A stretch of DNA of 64,000 bases, taken from NCBI RefSeq assembly GCF_019799945.1, contig NZ_JABGCH010000021.1, forward strand, positions 31,309 through 95,308, read 5' to 3'. Position numbers and translations under genes: made by a program. Shown piece by piece: positions 33,694 to 42,999 of the stretch (position 1 is the first letter of the stretch; each line of letters begins with the position of its first letter). This DNA comes from Modestobacter marinus (GTDB taxonomy: Bacteria; Actinomycetota; Actinomycetes; Mycobacteriales; Geodermatophilaceae). The notes below the pieces were generated by a model. It did no database searches, was not told where the DNA came from, and was given only the letters and a program-made list of their open reading frames with translations.

Positions 33694-34476
33694 TCACTCG
33701 GCGGGGACCCAGCGGGCCGGGCGTTTCTCGCGGAAGGCGGCGATCCCCTCCTGGCCCTCCGCCGAGGCGAAGAACCGGGCCGAGACCTCCAGCAGCGACG
33801 GGAACTGCCCGGCCAGGTCGGTGCCCGCGCGCAGCAGCCGCTTGGTCTCGGCCAGCGCTGCCGGCGCGCCCGCGGCCAGTGCCCGCACCTGGGCCTGCAC
33901 GGTGGCGTCCACCTCGTCGTCCGGCACGGCCAGGTCGACCAGCCCGCCGGCCGCCGCCGTCGCGGCGTCGAACACCTCGCCGGTGAGCATCAGCCGGTGG
34001 GCCGCGTGCGGCAGCATCCGCGGCCGGCACACCGCGGAGATGACGGCGGGGACGACGCCGATCCGCACCTCGGTGAACGCGAAGGTGGCCGAGTCGCCGG
34101 CCACCACCACGTCGCAGGCGGCGGCCAGCCCCACGCCGCCCGCCCGGGCCGGCCCCCGGACGACCGCGAGCACCGGCTTGGGTGCGGACCACACCAGCTG
34201 CAGCAGCTCCGGGAACTCGTTGACCCCCTGCTCGGCGGCCGACCCGCCGGTGGCCTCGGCGAGGTCCATCCCGGAGCAGAAGACCCGCCCGGTGTGGTCG
34301 AGCACGACGACCCGGACGGCGTCGTCGGCCAGCGCGTCGGTGAGTGCCGCGCGCAACTGGCTGCGCATGGCCCGGGACAGCGCGTTGCGGTTGGTGGGGG
34401 AGTCGAGGGTCAACCGGGCGATGCCTCGTGCGGCCTCGACGCGCAGCACGCGGTCCTCGTTCGCAGTGGACGTCAC
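33694..34476 (-). CDS. Enoyl-CoA hydratase/isomerase family protein
   Basis: The 260-residue crotonase-fold protein has LTLDSPTNRNALSRAMRSQL (residues about 17-36), the oxyanion loop FCSGMDLAEA, and GPARAGGVGLAAACDVVVAG, followed by EVRIGVVPAVISA. It would hydrate enoyl-CoA in fatty-acid or related breakdown; the glutamate pair of true hydratases is not fully clear, so isomerase or other CoA chemistry is possible. GTG 34476 lies 48 bases from the divergent hemW start. Confidence 0.9.
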   Translation of the reverse strand: MTSTANEDRVLRVEAARGIARLTLDSPTNRNALSRAMRSQLRAALTDALADDAVRVVVLDHTGRVFCSGMDLAEATGGSAAEQGVNEFPELLQLVWSAPKPVLAVVRGPARAGGVGLAAACDVVVAGDSATFAFTEVRIGVVPAVISAVCRPRMLPHAAHRLMLTGEVFDAATAAAGGLVDLAVPDDEVDATVQAQVRALAAGAPAALAETKRLLRAGTDLAGQFPSLLEVSARFFASAEGQEGIAAFREKRPARWVPAE

Positions 34477-34524
34477 ACCTGGGCATCCTGCCGCCGGCCG
34501 CCCAGGGAGCACACTGGAGGGCAG

Positions 34525-35769
34525 ATGACCACCACCCTGCCCCTGATCGGCGGCGCCCGGGCCGGCGACCCGTTGCTCCCGGCCGACCGGTCGATGCTCC
34601 CCGCAACCGCCCGTGCCGGCCTGACGACGACGCCGTTCGGGCTGTACGTGCACGTGCCCTTCTGCGCCACCCGGTGCGGCTACTGCGACTTCAACACCTA
34701 CACCTCCGACGAGCTGGGTCCCGGTGCCAACCGCAGCGAGTACGCAGGCACCGCGGTGGCGGAGCTGCGGCTGGCCGCCGAGGTGCTCGGGCCCGCCCTG
34801 CCGACGGTGCAGACGGTGTTCGTCGGCGGCGGCACCCCGACCCTGCTCCCGGCGAGCGACCTCGTCGCGGTGATGGACGCCGTCCGCGAGCTGTTCCCCG
34901 TGGCCGACGACGTCGAGGTGACCACCGAGGCCAACCCCGAGTCGGTCACGCCGCAGTCGCTGGACACGCTGCGGGCGGGCGGCTTCACCCGGATCAGCCT
35001 GGGCATGCAGTCCGCTGCGGAGCACGTGCTCGCCGTCCTCGACCGCCGGCACACCCCCGGCCGGGCGGTGCAGGCCGCGCTCGAAGCCCGCGCCGCCGGG
35101 TTCGAGCACCTCAACCTCGACCTGATCTACGGCGCGCCCGGGGAGACCGAGGCCGACTGGGCCCGCTCGCTCGACGCCGTCCTCGCCGCGCCCGTGGACC
35201 ACGTCAGCGCCTACGCACTCATCGTGGAGCACGGCACCCGGATGGCTCGCCGGGTCGCCCGCGGCGAGCTGCCGATGCCCGACGACGACGTCCTGGCCGA
35301 CCGCTACGAGCAGGCCGACCGGGCGCTGCGCGCCGCCGGGCTGGGCTGGTACGAAGTCTCCAACTGGGCCCGCGACCGCGCCGCCCGGTGCCGCCACAAC
35401 GAGCTGTACTGGGCCAACGCCAACTGGTGGGGGATCGGCCCGGGCGCGCACTCGCACGTCGGCGGCGTGCGCTGGTGGAACGTCAAGCACCCCGCCGCCT
35501 ACGCCGACCGGCTGGCCGCGGGGCTGCACCCGGCGTCCGACACCGAGCAGCTGACCGTCGCCGACCAGGCGCTCGAGCGGGTCATGCTGGGCCTCCGGCT
35601 GCGGGACGGGCTCCGGCTGGAGGCGCTGAGCGAGGCCGGCCGCCTGCGGGCCGCGGAGTCCGTCGTCCGCGGGCTGCTGGAGCCGGGGCCGCACGCCGCC
35701 GGGCTCGCCGTCCTCACCGATCGGGGCCGGCTGCTCGCCGACGCGGTCGTCCGCGACCTGACCGACTGA
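34525..35769 (+). CDS. hemW: Radical SAM heme chaperone HemW
   Basis: The radical SAM cluster motif is CATRCGYCDFNTYT (CxxxCxxC) near residues 50-63, preceded by FGLYVHVPF; further signatures are FVGGGTPTLL, TTEANPESVT, SLGMQSAAEHVL and CRHNELYW. HemW proteins bind heme and deliver it to membrane enzymes; older annotation calls them coproporphyrinogen III oxidase-like. The 414-residue length fits. ATG 34525 follows GGAGG. It often neighbours hrcA in actinobacteria, as here at some distance. Confidence 0.94.
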   Translation: MTTTLPLIGGARAGDPLLPADRSMLPATARAGLTTTPFGLYVHVPFCATRCGYCDFNTYTSDELGPGANRSEYAGTAVAELRLAAEVLGPALPTVQTVFVGGGTPTLLPASDLVAVMDAVRELFPVADDVEVTTEANPESVTPQSLDTLRAGGFTRISLGMQSAAEHVLAVLDRRHTPGRAVQAALEARAAGFEHLNLDLIYGAPGETEADWARSLDAVLAAPVDHVSAYALIVEHGTRMARRVARGELPMPDDDVLADRYEQADRALRAAGLGWYEVSNWARDRAARCRHNELYWANANWWGIGPGAHSHVGGVRWWNVKHPAAYADRLAAGLHPASDTEQLTVADQALERVMLGLRLRDGLRLEALSEAGRLRAAESVVRGLLEPGPHAAGLAVLTDRGRLLADAVVRDLTD

Positions 35770-35847
35770 CGGAGATGACATCCGTCAGGCCAGGCTGACG
35801 ACGTGCCGCACTGCCGCCGATGATCACCCGGCGGCCAGGGTGATCAC

Positions 35848-36755
35848 ATGCCCGACGCCCCCGCCCTCGACATCGAGGGCCTGACCGTCCGGTACGGCTC
35901 CGCCGTGGCCGTCGACGGGATCGACCTGCACATCCCCCGTGGCCAGACCGTCGCCCTGCTCGGCCCCAACGGCGCCGGAAAGTCCTCGACGGTCAACGCC
36001 GCGCTCGGCCTGTTCCGCCCGGCCGCCGGCCGGGTCGAGGTCCTCGGCCGGGAACCCGCCGCGGCCATCCGGTACGGCGGGGTCGGCGCGATGCTGCAGC
36101 ACGGCGGGCTGCCCAGCGAGACGCGGGTGGGGGAGGTGTTGCGGCTGGTCGGCCGCCGGTACGCGGTGCAATGGCCGCTGGCGGACCTCGCGTCCACCAC
36201 CGGCATCGACGGGCTGCTCGACCGGCGGGTCGACGCGCTCTCCGGCGGCCAGCGCCAGCGGTGCTGCTCGCCGTGGCCCTCGCCGGGGCGCCGCCGCTGC
36301 TCCTGCTCGACGAGCCGACCTCCGCGATGGACGTCGAGGGGCGGCACGCCTTCTGGGCGACGATGCGCGGCCTGGCCGACCGCGGGCACACCGTCGTCTT
36401 CGCCACCCACCACCTCGACGAGGCCGACGCCGTCGCCGACCGGGTGGTCGTCGTCGCCGGCGGGCGGATCGTCGCGGACGGCTCCGCGGCGGAGATCAAA
36501 CGGCGCATCGGCGGGCGCACCATCCGGTTCACCTGCCCCGGCCTCCGCGCCGGGCTGGCCGCGCTGCCCGGCGTCACCGGGGTGACCGCCCTCGGCGACC
36601 TGGTCGAGCTGGCCACCGCCGACGCCGAGGCCACCCTCCGCGCCTTGCTCGCCACCCGCGACCTGCTGCCGGACCTCGAGGTCCGCGGCGCCACCCTCGA
36701 GCAGGCCTTCCTGCAGCTGCTGGACACCCGCCCCGGGGCCGGAGCCCTGCGGTGA
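35848..36755 (+). pseudogene. ABC transporter ATP-binding protein, frameshifted
   Basis: Walker A GPNGAGKSSTVNAAL (residues about 41-55) and the signature LSGGQRQR are read from ATG 35848, but just after QRQR the frame is lost; VLLAVALAGAPPLLLLDEPTSAMD (Walker B) and the H-loop FATHHLDEAD continue in the next frame up to 36755. One G is missing in the CGGTG at 36259-36263. Restored, the protein would have about 302 residues and power the permease encoded next, an exporter of the drug or lipid type. The break is either a true mutation or a sequence error in a G run. The stop overlaps the permease start. Confidence 0.88.
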
Positions 36756-37498
36756 CCGACCTGCTGCTCTTCCAGCTGCGCCGCGTGGGGCGCAACAAGC
36801 AGTACCTGTTCTTCACCGTGCTGCTGCCAGCGCTGTTCACGATCTTCTTCACGAGGGTCTTCGGCGCGCAGGCCGGGAGCTCGGCCCAGTACCAGGAGTG
36901 GGCCCGCGGCTACCTGGTCTCGATGATGGCGTACGGGGCGCTGGGTGCCGCGCTCGGCGCGACGATCCGGTTGGCCTTCGACCGGCGGTCCGGCTGGCTG
37001 CGGCAGCTGCGGGTCACCCCCTTCCCGCCCGGGGCGGTGCTCGCCGTCGACGTGCTGGTGGGCGCGCTGCTCGTGCTGCCCAGCCTGGTGGTCGTCGCCC
37101 TGGTCGGCCGGTTCGTCAACGACGTGCAGCTGGGGTTGGGCACCTGGATCGCGCTGGTCGGTGTGCTGTGGATCGGGGCGGCGGCGTTCGTGGCGCTCGG
37201 CCTGGCGCTGGGGCTGGCGCTCGACGAGCAGGCCGCCGGCGGGGCCATCGGCATCCTCAGCACGGTGCTGGCCGCGCTCGGCGGCCTGTGGGTGCCCGTC
37301 GCGGTCTTCCCCGACGGGCTCGCGGCCGTCGCCCGGGCCATGCCCAGCTACCAGTACGCGCAGCTGGGCCGGGACCTCGTCGCCGGCGGCGCACCCGCGG
37401 CGACCTCGCTGGTCGCCGTGGCCGGGTACGGGCTCGCCTTCGCCGTCCTGGCGCTCGCGGTCGGCCGGCGGCGCCCGCTGCACGCGGTGGCCGGCTGA
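36752..37498 (+). CDS. ABC-2 type transporter permease
   Basis: The 248-residue protein has about six membrane segments (YLFFTVLLPALFTIFFTRVF, ALGAALGATIRLAF, VLVGALLVLPSLVVVALVG, IALVGVLWIGAAAFVALGL and others) and the ABC-2 pattern of drug or lipid exporters. GTG overlaps the ATPase stop (GTGA). With the ATPase and the two-component system downstream it forms a module like those for export of antimicrobial compounds or membrane-stress response. Confidence 0.88.
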   Translation: MTDLLLFQLRRVGRNKQYLFFTVLLPALFTIFFTRVFGAQAGSSAQYQEWARGYLVSMMAYGALGAALGATIRLAFDRRSGWLRQLRVTPFPPGAVLAVDVLVGALLVLPSLVVVALVGRFVNDVQLGLGTWIALVGVLWIGAAAFVALGLALGLALDEQAAGGAIGILSTVLAALGGLWVPVAVFPDGLAAVARAMPSYQYAQLGRDLVAGGAPAATSLVAVAGYGLAFAVLALAVGRRRPLHAVAG

Positions 37499-37521
37499 TC
37501 CGGATCGATGTCACCGAGCGA

Positions 37522-37527
37522 TAGCGT
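37522..37527 (+). promoter_or_regulatory. Leaderless-type -10 element of histidine kinase gene (TAGCGT)
   Basis: TAGCGT lies 7 bases before GTG 37535, the same layout as at comEA. Confidence 0.4.
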
Positions 37528-37534
37528 CGCGGAC

Positions 37535-38644
37535 GTGGACACCTCGGGGCACCTGCGGCAGAGCATGCTCGCGGCCCTGCCGTGGCTGCTGTTCCAGGCC
37601 TTCCCGGTGCTCGACCTGGTGGAGGTCGACCGGCCGGTGTGGCTGCGGCTGCTGGGCGCGGCCGGGCTGGTGGTCTTCACCGCCGTCTACCTGCGGGTGA
37701 TGTCCGACTTCACGGTCCGCACGACGCCGCCCTGGGACGTCGTCGGCCTCGTCGTCCTGGGGATGGCCCTGACGGTCGGCTTCGGCCCGAGCTGGACCGG
37801 CCTGATGATCTACCTCTCCGGTGCCGCCGCCAGCGTGCTGCCCGGCCGCTGGGTGTGGCCCACCGTGCTGGCCGCCACCGCCGTCGCCGCCGGGGTGCTG
37901 GCGGCGGCCGGGGAGTGGGGCATGTTCGTGCTCCCGGTGCTCTGCCCGCTCACCGCCTTCGCCCTGCGCGGCACCCGCTACCTGATCACCGTGAACCGGG
38001 AGCTGCAGGAGGCGCGCGAGGAGCTGGCGAGCAACGCTGTCGCCGAGGAGCGGCTGCGGTTCGCCCGCGACCTGCACGACCTGCTCGGGCACTCGCTGTC
38101 GCTGATCGCCCTGAAGAGCGAGCTGGCCCGCCGGCTGGTCGAGCGGGACCCGGCCCGCGCCGCCGCGGAGATGGCCGACGTGGAGGACGCCGCCCGCCGG
38201 GCACTGGCCGAGGTGCGCGACGCGGTCAGCGGCTACCGCCAGGTGAGCTGCGCGCAGGCGCTGGCCGAGGCGCGGTCCGCGCTCGGTGGGGCGGGGGTCA
38301 CCGTGCGGCTGCCCGACCGGGTGCCGTCGCTGCCGGGCACCGTCGACGCGGCGCTGGGCTGGGTGGTGCGGGAGGCCACGACCAACGTGCTGCGGCACAG
38401 CGGCGCCGGGTCCGTCACCGTCGAGCTGACCGAGGACGGCGTGCAGGCGGTCCTCACCGTGACCGACGACGGCCCCGGGACCGGGCAGCGGGTGACCGTG
38501 CTGGGCTCCGGGTCCGGCCTGGCGGGGCTGCGGGAGCGGCTGACCGCGCTGGGCGGTGAGCTGCACGCCGGCCCGCAGGACCGTGGTGGCTACCGGCTGC
38601 AGGCGCGGGTGCCGCTGCAGCCGGCGGTGGCGGTGGCCCGGTGA
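37535..38644 (+). CDS. Sensor histidine kinase (NarL-type, HisKA_3)
   Basis: Six hydrophobic segments occupy residues about 10-150, then the dimerisation helix with the phosphorylated histidine RFARDLHDLLGHSLSLIALK near residue 185 and the HATPase part VREATTNVLRHSGA and DDGPGTG. It matches DesK-type kinases paired with LuxR-type regulators. GTG 37535 (369 residues) is preferred because of the TAGCGT element; ATG 37508 is the alternative. It overlaps the regulator start by 4 bases and is probably co-transcribed with it. Confidence 0.9.
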   Translation: MDTSGHLRQSMLAALPWLLFQAFPVLDLVEVDRPVWLRLLGAAGLVVFTAVYLRVMSDFTVRTTPPWDVVGLVVLGMALTVGFGPSWTGLMIYLSGAAASVLPGRWVWPTVLAATAVAAGVLAAAGEWGMFVLPVLCPLTAFALRGTRYLITVNRELQEAREELASNAVAEERLRFARDLHDLLGHSLSLIALKSELARRLVERDPARAAAEMADVEDAARRALAEVRDAVSGYRQVSCAQALAEARSALGGAGVTVRLPDRVPSLPGTVDAALGWVVREATTNVLRHSGAGSVTVELTEDGVQAVLTVTDDGPGTGQRVTVLGSGSGLAGLRERLTALGGELHAGPQDRGGYRLQARVPLQPAVAVAR

Positions 38645-39245
38645 TCAGGGTGCTGCTGGCCGAGGACCAGACCCTGGTGCGCGGGGCGCTGCGGGCGCTG
38701 CTGGACCTCGAGGACGACATCGAGGTCGTCGCGGAGGTGGGCCGCGGGACCTCGTCGTCGCGGCCGCCCGCGAGCACCGGCCCGACGTCGCGCTGCTGGA
38801 CATAGAGATGCCCGGCCAGGACGGCATCGAGGCGGCCCGCGACCTGGCCGAGGCCGTGCCCTCGGTGCGCGCCGTCGTGCTGACCACCTTCGGCCGGCCG
38901 GGTTTCCTGCGGCGGGCCATGGAGGTCGGCGCCGCGGGCTTCCTGGTCAAGGACTCCCCGGTGGCCGAGCTGGCCCGGGCGATCCGCGCGGTCATGGCGG
39001 GGGAGCGGGTGATCGACCGGGACCTGGCCGCGGCGGCGCTGGCGCAGGGCGCGACGCCGTTGTCGGCGCGGGAGGCCGACGTGCTGCGGGCCGCCGCGGA
39101 CGGCGCGACGGTCGCCGACATCGCCGGGCGGCTGTTCCTGTCGGAGGGGACGGTGCGGAACTACCTGTCCTCGGCGATCGGCAAGACCGGCGCCCGCACC
39201 CGGGTGGAGGCCGCCCGGGTGGCGGAGGAGAAGGGCTGGCTCTAG
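38641..39245 (+). pseudogene. LuxR-type response regulator, frameshifted
   Basis: The receiver begins at GTG 38641 (VIRVLLAEDQTLVRGALRAL) and runs to VAEVGRG; then the frame is lost at 38746-38748, where one G is missing in a G run, and DLVVAAAREHRPDVALLDIEMPG (phosphoacceptor Asp), LTTFGRPGFL and the LuxR helix-turn-helix LSAREADVLRAAADGATVADIA continue in another frame to TAG 39245. Restored length is about 201 residues. Together with the broken ATPase, two genes of this locus carry the same type of one-G loss. Confidence 0.88.
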
Positions 39246-39248
39246 CTA

Positions 39249-39683
39249 CTAGCGAGGGTCGTCCAGGTTCAGCGCCGCCCCGCGGGCGGCGTTCCAGGGC
39301 CCGGTGCCCCAGGGGGCCGCGACGTCGGCCAGCTCGTCGGGGGGCGGGGTCGCCCCCGGCGCGCCGTCCCGCCCGGACGCCGAGAGGAGGGCGTCGAGGT
39401 CGAGCACCCGCACGTGGATGACGTTGCGCTGCTGCAGGGCCGCGCGCAGGGCGCGGTGCAGGCCGTCCTCCAGGTACATCTCGCCCTGCCACTGCACCGC
39501 GTGGGGGAACAGGTCCCCGTAGAAGGTGGAGTCGTCGGCGAGCAACATGTCGAGGGCCAGCTCGCGCTTGGTCGTGACCAGCGTGTCGAGCCGGATCTGC
39601 CGGGGCGGGATCACCGCCCAGTCGCGGGTGGAGAACCCGTGGTCGGGATACGGCTTGCCGTCCCGCACCGCCTTGAAGATCAG
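39249..39683 (-). CDS. Conserved actinobacterial protein (VapB-type antitoxin annotation), probable CTG start
   Basis: The protein has IFKAVRDGKPYPDHG at its start, IPPRQIRLDTLVTTKRELALD, DSTFYGDLFPHAVQW and YLEDGLHRALRAALQQRNVIHVRVL, a family found ahead of hrcA in many actinobacteria and often labelled VapB-type antitoxin, though without a toxin gene here. The sequence resembles a ParB-like fold (inference). GGAGGG (39690-39695 on the - strand) is 6 bases before CTG 39683, where homologues begin; the first usual start is GTG 39668, 21 bases from the ribosome-binding site. CTG start gives 144 residues. The C-terminus is disordered. Confidence 0.7.
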   Translation of the reverse strand: MIFKAVRDGKPYPDHGFSTRDWAVIPPRQIRLDTLVTTKRELALDMLLADDSTFYGDLFPHAVQWQGEMYLEDGLHRALRAALQQRNVIHVRVLDLDALLSASGRDGAPGATPPPDELADVAAPWGTGPWNAARGAALNLDDPR

Positions 39684-39807
39684 GGCTGGCCCTCCGTTCC
39701 CCCGGGACCCCCGCCGTCGGGGTCCGCCGACCGTTCCCCACCCTAGTGGGTCCCCCGCCGCCGCCGACGGGGCGAGCCCGAAGACGGCGGGTACCGCCGG
39801 TCGTATG

Positions 39808-39834
39808 CTGGCACTCTGTCCGCGCGAGTGCCAG
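39808..39834 (+). promoter_or_regulatory. CIRCE operator before hrcA-dnaJ
   Basis: CTGGCACTC (39808-39816) and GAGTGCCAG (39826-39834) form a perfect inverted repeat with a 9-base spacer, the CIRCE layout bound by HrcA. A -10-like TATGCT (39804-39809) overlaps the left arm, so HrcA binding would block RNA polymerase. The operator is 57 bases before the hrcA start. Confidence 0.93.
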
Positions 39835-39890
39835 GACGGTGTCCTGGCCGACCGCGTGCGGCACGTCGACCGGTACGGGAGGTGTAAGCC

Positions 39891-40913
39891 GTGGCACACG
39901 ACGACCGGCGCCTGCGGGTGCTGAGGGCGATCGTCCAGGACTACGTCTCCACCAACGACCCGGTGGGGAGCAAGACGCTGGCGGCCCGGTACGACCTGGG
40001 GGTCTCACCGGCGACCATCCGCAACGACATGGCGGTGCTGGAGGAGGAGGGGTACATCACCCAGCCGCACACCAGCGCCGGCCGGGTGCCCACCGACAAG
40101 GGCTACCGCTTCTTCGTCGACCGCCTGTCCACGGTCAAGCCGCTGTCGGCGGCCGAGCGCAAGGCGATCGAGAAGTTCCTCGACGGCGCCGTCGACCTGC
40201 ACGACGTCCTGGGCCGCACGGTCCGGCTGCTCGCGCAGCTGACCCGGCAGGTCGCCGTCGTCCAGTACCCGACGCTGTCGCGCAGCGCCGTCCGGCACCT
40301 GGAGCTGGTGCCGCTGACGCCCAGCCGGCTGCTGGTCGTGCTGATCACCGACACCGGCCGGGTCGAGCAGCGGGTCGTCGAGACCTCCGGCGAGGTGGAG
40401 GTGGAGACGGTCGCCGAGCTGCGCACCCTGCTCAACGCCGCGTTCACCGGCAAGAAGCTCGCCGAGGCCAGCGTCGAGGCCGGTGACCTGGTCGAGCAGG
40501 CGCCGCCGCACCTGCGGCACCTGGTCGCCGCGGTGAGCGCGACGCTGCTGGAGACCCTGGTCGAGCCCTCCGAGGACCGGCTGGTCATCGGAGGGACGGC
40601 GAACCTCACCCGCTCCGGCGCCCTCGACTTCCCCGGGACGGTCCGCCCGCTGCTGGAGGCCCTGGAAGAACAGGTGGTCGTCCTGCGGTTGATGGCGGAG
40701 GTGGGGCCGAGCCACGTGACGGTGCACATCGGCGGGGAGAACGAGCACGAGGCGCTCTCCAGTGCGTCGGTGGTGACCGTCGGGTACGGCTCCGGCGACC
40801 AGGCGCTGGGCGGCCTGGGCGTCGTGGGGCCCACGCGCATGGACTACGCAGGCAACATGGCCGCGGTACGAGCCGTGGCCCGCTACGTCGGCCATCTGCT
40901 GGCCGAGAGCTGA
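39891..40913 (+). CDS. hrcA: Heat-inducible transcription repressor HrcA
   Basis: HrcA represses heat-shock genes by binding CIRCE and needs GroEL to stay active. The 340-residue product has the winged-helix start [35 protein letters not shown] and [24 protein letters not shown], all typical. GTG 39891 follows GGGAGG. A CIRCE operator just upstream means it controls itself and dnaJ, which follows after 13 bases. Confidence 0.97.
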   Translation: MAHDDRRLRVLRAIVQDYVSTNDPVGSKTLAARYDLGVSPATIRNDMAVLEEEGYITQPHTSAGRVPTDKGYRFFVDRLSTVKPLSAAERKAIEKFLDGAVDLHDVLGRTVRLLAQLTRQVAVVQYPTLSRSAVRHLELVPLTPSRLLVVLITDTGRVEQRVVETSGEVEVETVAELRTLLNAAFTGKKLAEASVEAGDLVEQAPPHLRHLVAAVSATLLETLVEPSEDRLVIGGTANLTRSGALDFPGTVRPLLEALEEQVVVLRLMAEVGPSHVTVHIGGENEHEALSSASVVTVGYGSGDQALGGLGVVGPTRMDYAGNMAAVRAVARYVGHLLAES

Positions 40914-40926
40914 GGACGAAGACCGC

Positions 40927-42057
40927 ATGGCGACCGACTACTACGGCGTGCTGGGCCTGGCCCCGGGTGCCACCGACTCCGAGATCAAGAAGGCCTACCG
41001 CCGGCTGGCGCGTGACCTGCACCCGGACGTCAACCCCGACCCCGGGGCCAAGGAGCGGTTCCAGCAGGTCAGCCGCGCCTACGAGGCGCTGACCGACCCG
41101 GACAAGCGCCGCATCGTCGACCTCGGCGGCGACCCCTACGACACCGGCGCCCGCGCGGGCAGCAGCCCGTTCGGCGCCGGGGCCGGCTTCGGCGGTCTCG
41201 GCGACATCATGGACGCCTTCTTCGGCGGTGCGACGGCCCGCGGGCCGCGCAGCCGCGTCCGGGAGGGCGGCGACGCGCTCATCCGGGTCGAGCTGGACCT
41301 CGCCGAGACGGTCTTCGGGACGACGACGGACATCACCGTCGACACCGCCGTCCTCTGCGACTCCTGCGCCGGGGCCGGGACGGCGAGGGGCACCCACCCG
41401 AAGACCTGCACCACCTGCAACGGGCGCGGCGAGGTGCAGAGCGTGCAGCGCTCGTTCCTCGGTCAGGTGATCGCCAGCCGGCCCTGCCCGACCTGCGCGG
41501 GCACCGGCCAGGTCATCCCCGACCCGTGCCCGAAGTGCGCCGGCGAGGGCCGGGTGCGCTCCCGGCGCACCATCCCGGTGAAGATCCCGGCCGGCGTCGA
41601 GGACGGCATGCGGATCCGGCTGGCCGGCCACGGCGAGGTCGGCCCGGGCGGTGGCCCGGCCGGCGACCTGTACGTCGAGGTGCACGAGCGGCCGCACCCG
41701 GTGTTCACCCGGGACGGCGAGGACCTGCACTGCCGGGTGATGCTGCCGATGACCGCGGCCGCGCTGGGCACCACGCTCAAGCTCGAGACGCTCGACGGCA
41801 ACGAGGACCTCGACATCAAGCCCGGCACCCAGTCCGGCAGCGTGCTCACCCTCCGCGCGCACGGCGCTCCCCGGCTGCGCGCGACCGGCCGCGGCAACCT
41901 GCTGGTGCACATCGACGTCCAGACCCCCACCCGGCTCGACGAGCGCCAGCGGGAGCTGCTCAGCGAGCTGGCGAGCCTGCGGGGGGAGGAGCTCCCGGTC
42001 GGCAGCGGCGCGCCGCAGGGCGGGCTCTTCTCCCGGGTCCGCGACGCGTTCAAGTGA
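40927..42057 (+). CDS. dnaJ: Molecular chaperone DnaJ (DnaJ2 type)
   Basis: The J domain (residues about 3-68) has [20 protein letters not shown] and the HPD motif; a Gly/Phe-rich linker ([20 protein letters not shown]) and the zinc-finger domain with four CxxCxGxG type repeats ([32 protein letters not shown]) follow, then the substrate-binding domain. Of 376 residues this is the DnaJ2 paralogue usually linked to hrcA in actinobacteria. It helps DnaK fold proteins. The stop overlaps rsmE (GTGA). Confidence 0.97.
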   Translation: MATDYYGVLGLAPGATDSEIKKAYRRLARDLHPDVNPDPGAKERFQQVSRAYEALTDPDKRRIVDLGGDPYDTGARAGSSPFGAGAGFGGLGDIMDAFFGGATARGPRSRVREGGDALIRVELDLAETVFGTTTDITVDTAVLCDSCAGAGTARGTHPKTCTTCNGRGEVQSVQRSFLGQVIASRPCPTCAGTGQVIPDPCPKCAGEGRVRSRRTIPVKIPAGVEDGMRIRLAGHGEVGPGGGPAGDLYVEVHERPHPVFTRDGEDLHCRVMLPMTAAALGTTLKLETLDGNEDLDIKPGTQSGSVLTLRAHGAPRLRATGRGNLLVHIDVQTPTRLDERQRELLSELASLRGEELPVGSGAPQGGLFSRVRDAFK

Positions 42058-42812
42058 CCGAGCGCGGAGCCTCCGCCCCCGAGCTGGACGGCGCCCCGCT
42101 GTTCCTGCTCGACGAGCTGCCCGACGGGGACGTGGTCACCGTCGGCGGCGCGGAGGGGCGGCACGCGGCCGACGTGCTGCGGCTGACGGTCGGCGAGCGG
42201 GTCCGGGTCGGCGACGGCCGCGGGCTGCTGCTCGAGGGCACAGTCGCGGCTGCCGCGGCGGGCGAGCTGCAGGTGCACGTGCTCGCCCGGCACCGGGTGC
42301 CCGCACCAGACCCGGAGTTCGTGCTCGTGCAGGCGCTGCCCAAGGGCGACCGCGGCCCGCTCGCCGTCGACCTCGCCACCGAGCTCGGCGTCGACCGGGT
42401 CGTGCCGTGGACGGCGGCCCGCTGCGTCACCCGCTGGCGCGAGGACCGCGTCGACAAGGGCCTCGCCAAGTGGCGCGCCGCCGCGCGGGCCGCGAGCAAG
42501 CAGGCCCGGCGGCCCCGGGTGCCCGAGGTGACCGAACCGATGAGCACCCGCCAGGTGTGCGGGATGCTCGCCGACGTCGACCTGGCCCTGGTCCTGCACG
42601 AGCAGGCCCGCGACCCGTTCACCCGGGTCGAGGTGCCCACGACCGGCACGATCGCGGTGATCGTCGGGCCCGAGGGCGGGCTCACCGACGGGGAGGTCGT
42701 GGCCTTCCGCGCCGCCGGCGCCCGCTCGGTGCGGCTCGGCGGTGAGGTGCTCCGGACCTCCACCGCCGGCGCGGCCGCGCTGGCCGCGCTCAGCGTCCGC
42801 ACCCGCTGGTAG
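42054..42812 (+). CDS. rsmE: 16S rRNA (uracil-1498-N3)-methyltransferase; TAG stop
   Basis: RsmE methylates U1498 of 16S rRNA using SAM. The 252-residue SPOUT protein has a PUA-like N-terminus ([21 protein letters not shown]) and the knotted C-terminal domain ([48 protein letters not shown]). GTG 42054 overlaps the dnaJ stop. The gene ends in TAG. Confidence 0.96.
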   Translation: MTERGASAPELDGAPLFLLDELPDGDVVTVGGAEGRHAADVLRLTVGERVRVGDGRGLLLEGTVAAAAAGELQVHVLARHRVPAPDPEFVLVQALPKGDRGPLAVDLATELGVDRVVPWTAARCVTRWREDRVDKGLAKWRAAARAASKQARRPRVPEVTEPMSTRQVCGMLADVDLALVLHEQARDPFTRVEVPTTGTIAVIVGPEGGLTDGEVVAFRAAGARSVRLGGEVLRTSTAGAAALAALSVRTRW

Positions 42813-42986
42813 CCGACCTCTGACGGTCAGCGCAGCGCCGCGCGGGCGCGCGCTGACCAGGTCGACCGCCGCGGTGCGCCGTGCTCACCACGTCCTCGCG
42901 GGATGCTGGGGGACGGGCACGGGGATCTTCTGGGACGTCGGGAAGGGCGGGCCCATCGTGGTCGGCGCCGCGGCCGCCCGCTGGCC

Positions 42987-42992
42987 TAGGGT
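42987..42992 (+). promoter_or_regulatory. Leaderless-type -10 element of HIT gene (TAGGGT)
   Basis: TAGGGT stands 7 bases before GTG 43000. The 187 bases between rsmE and this gene hold no other gene. Confidence 0.5.
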
Positions 42993-42999
42993 CGGCCGG

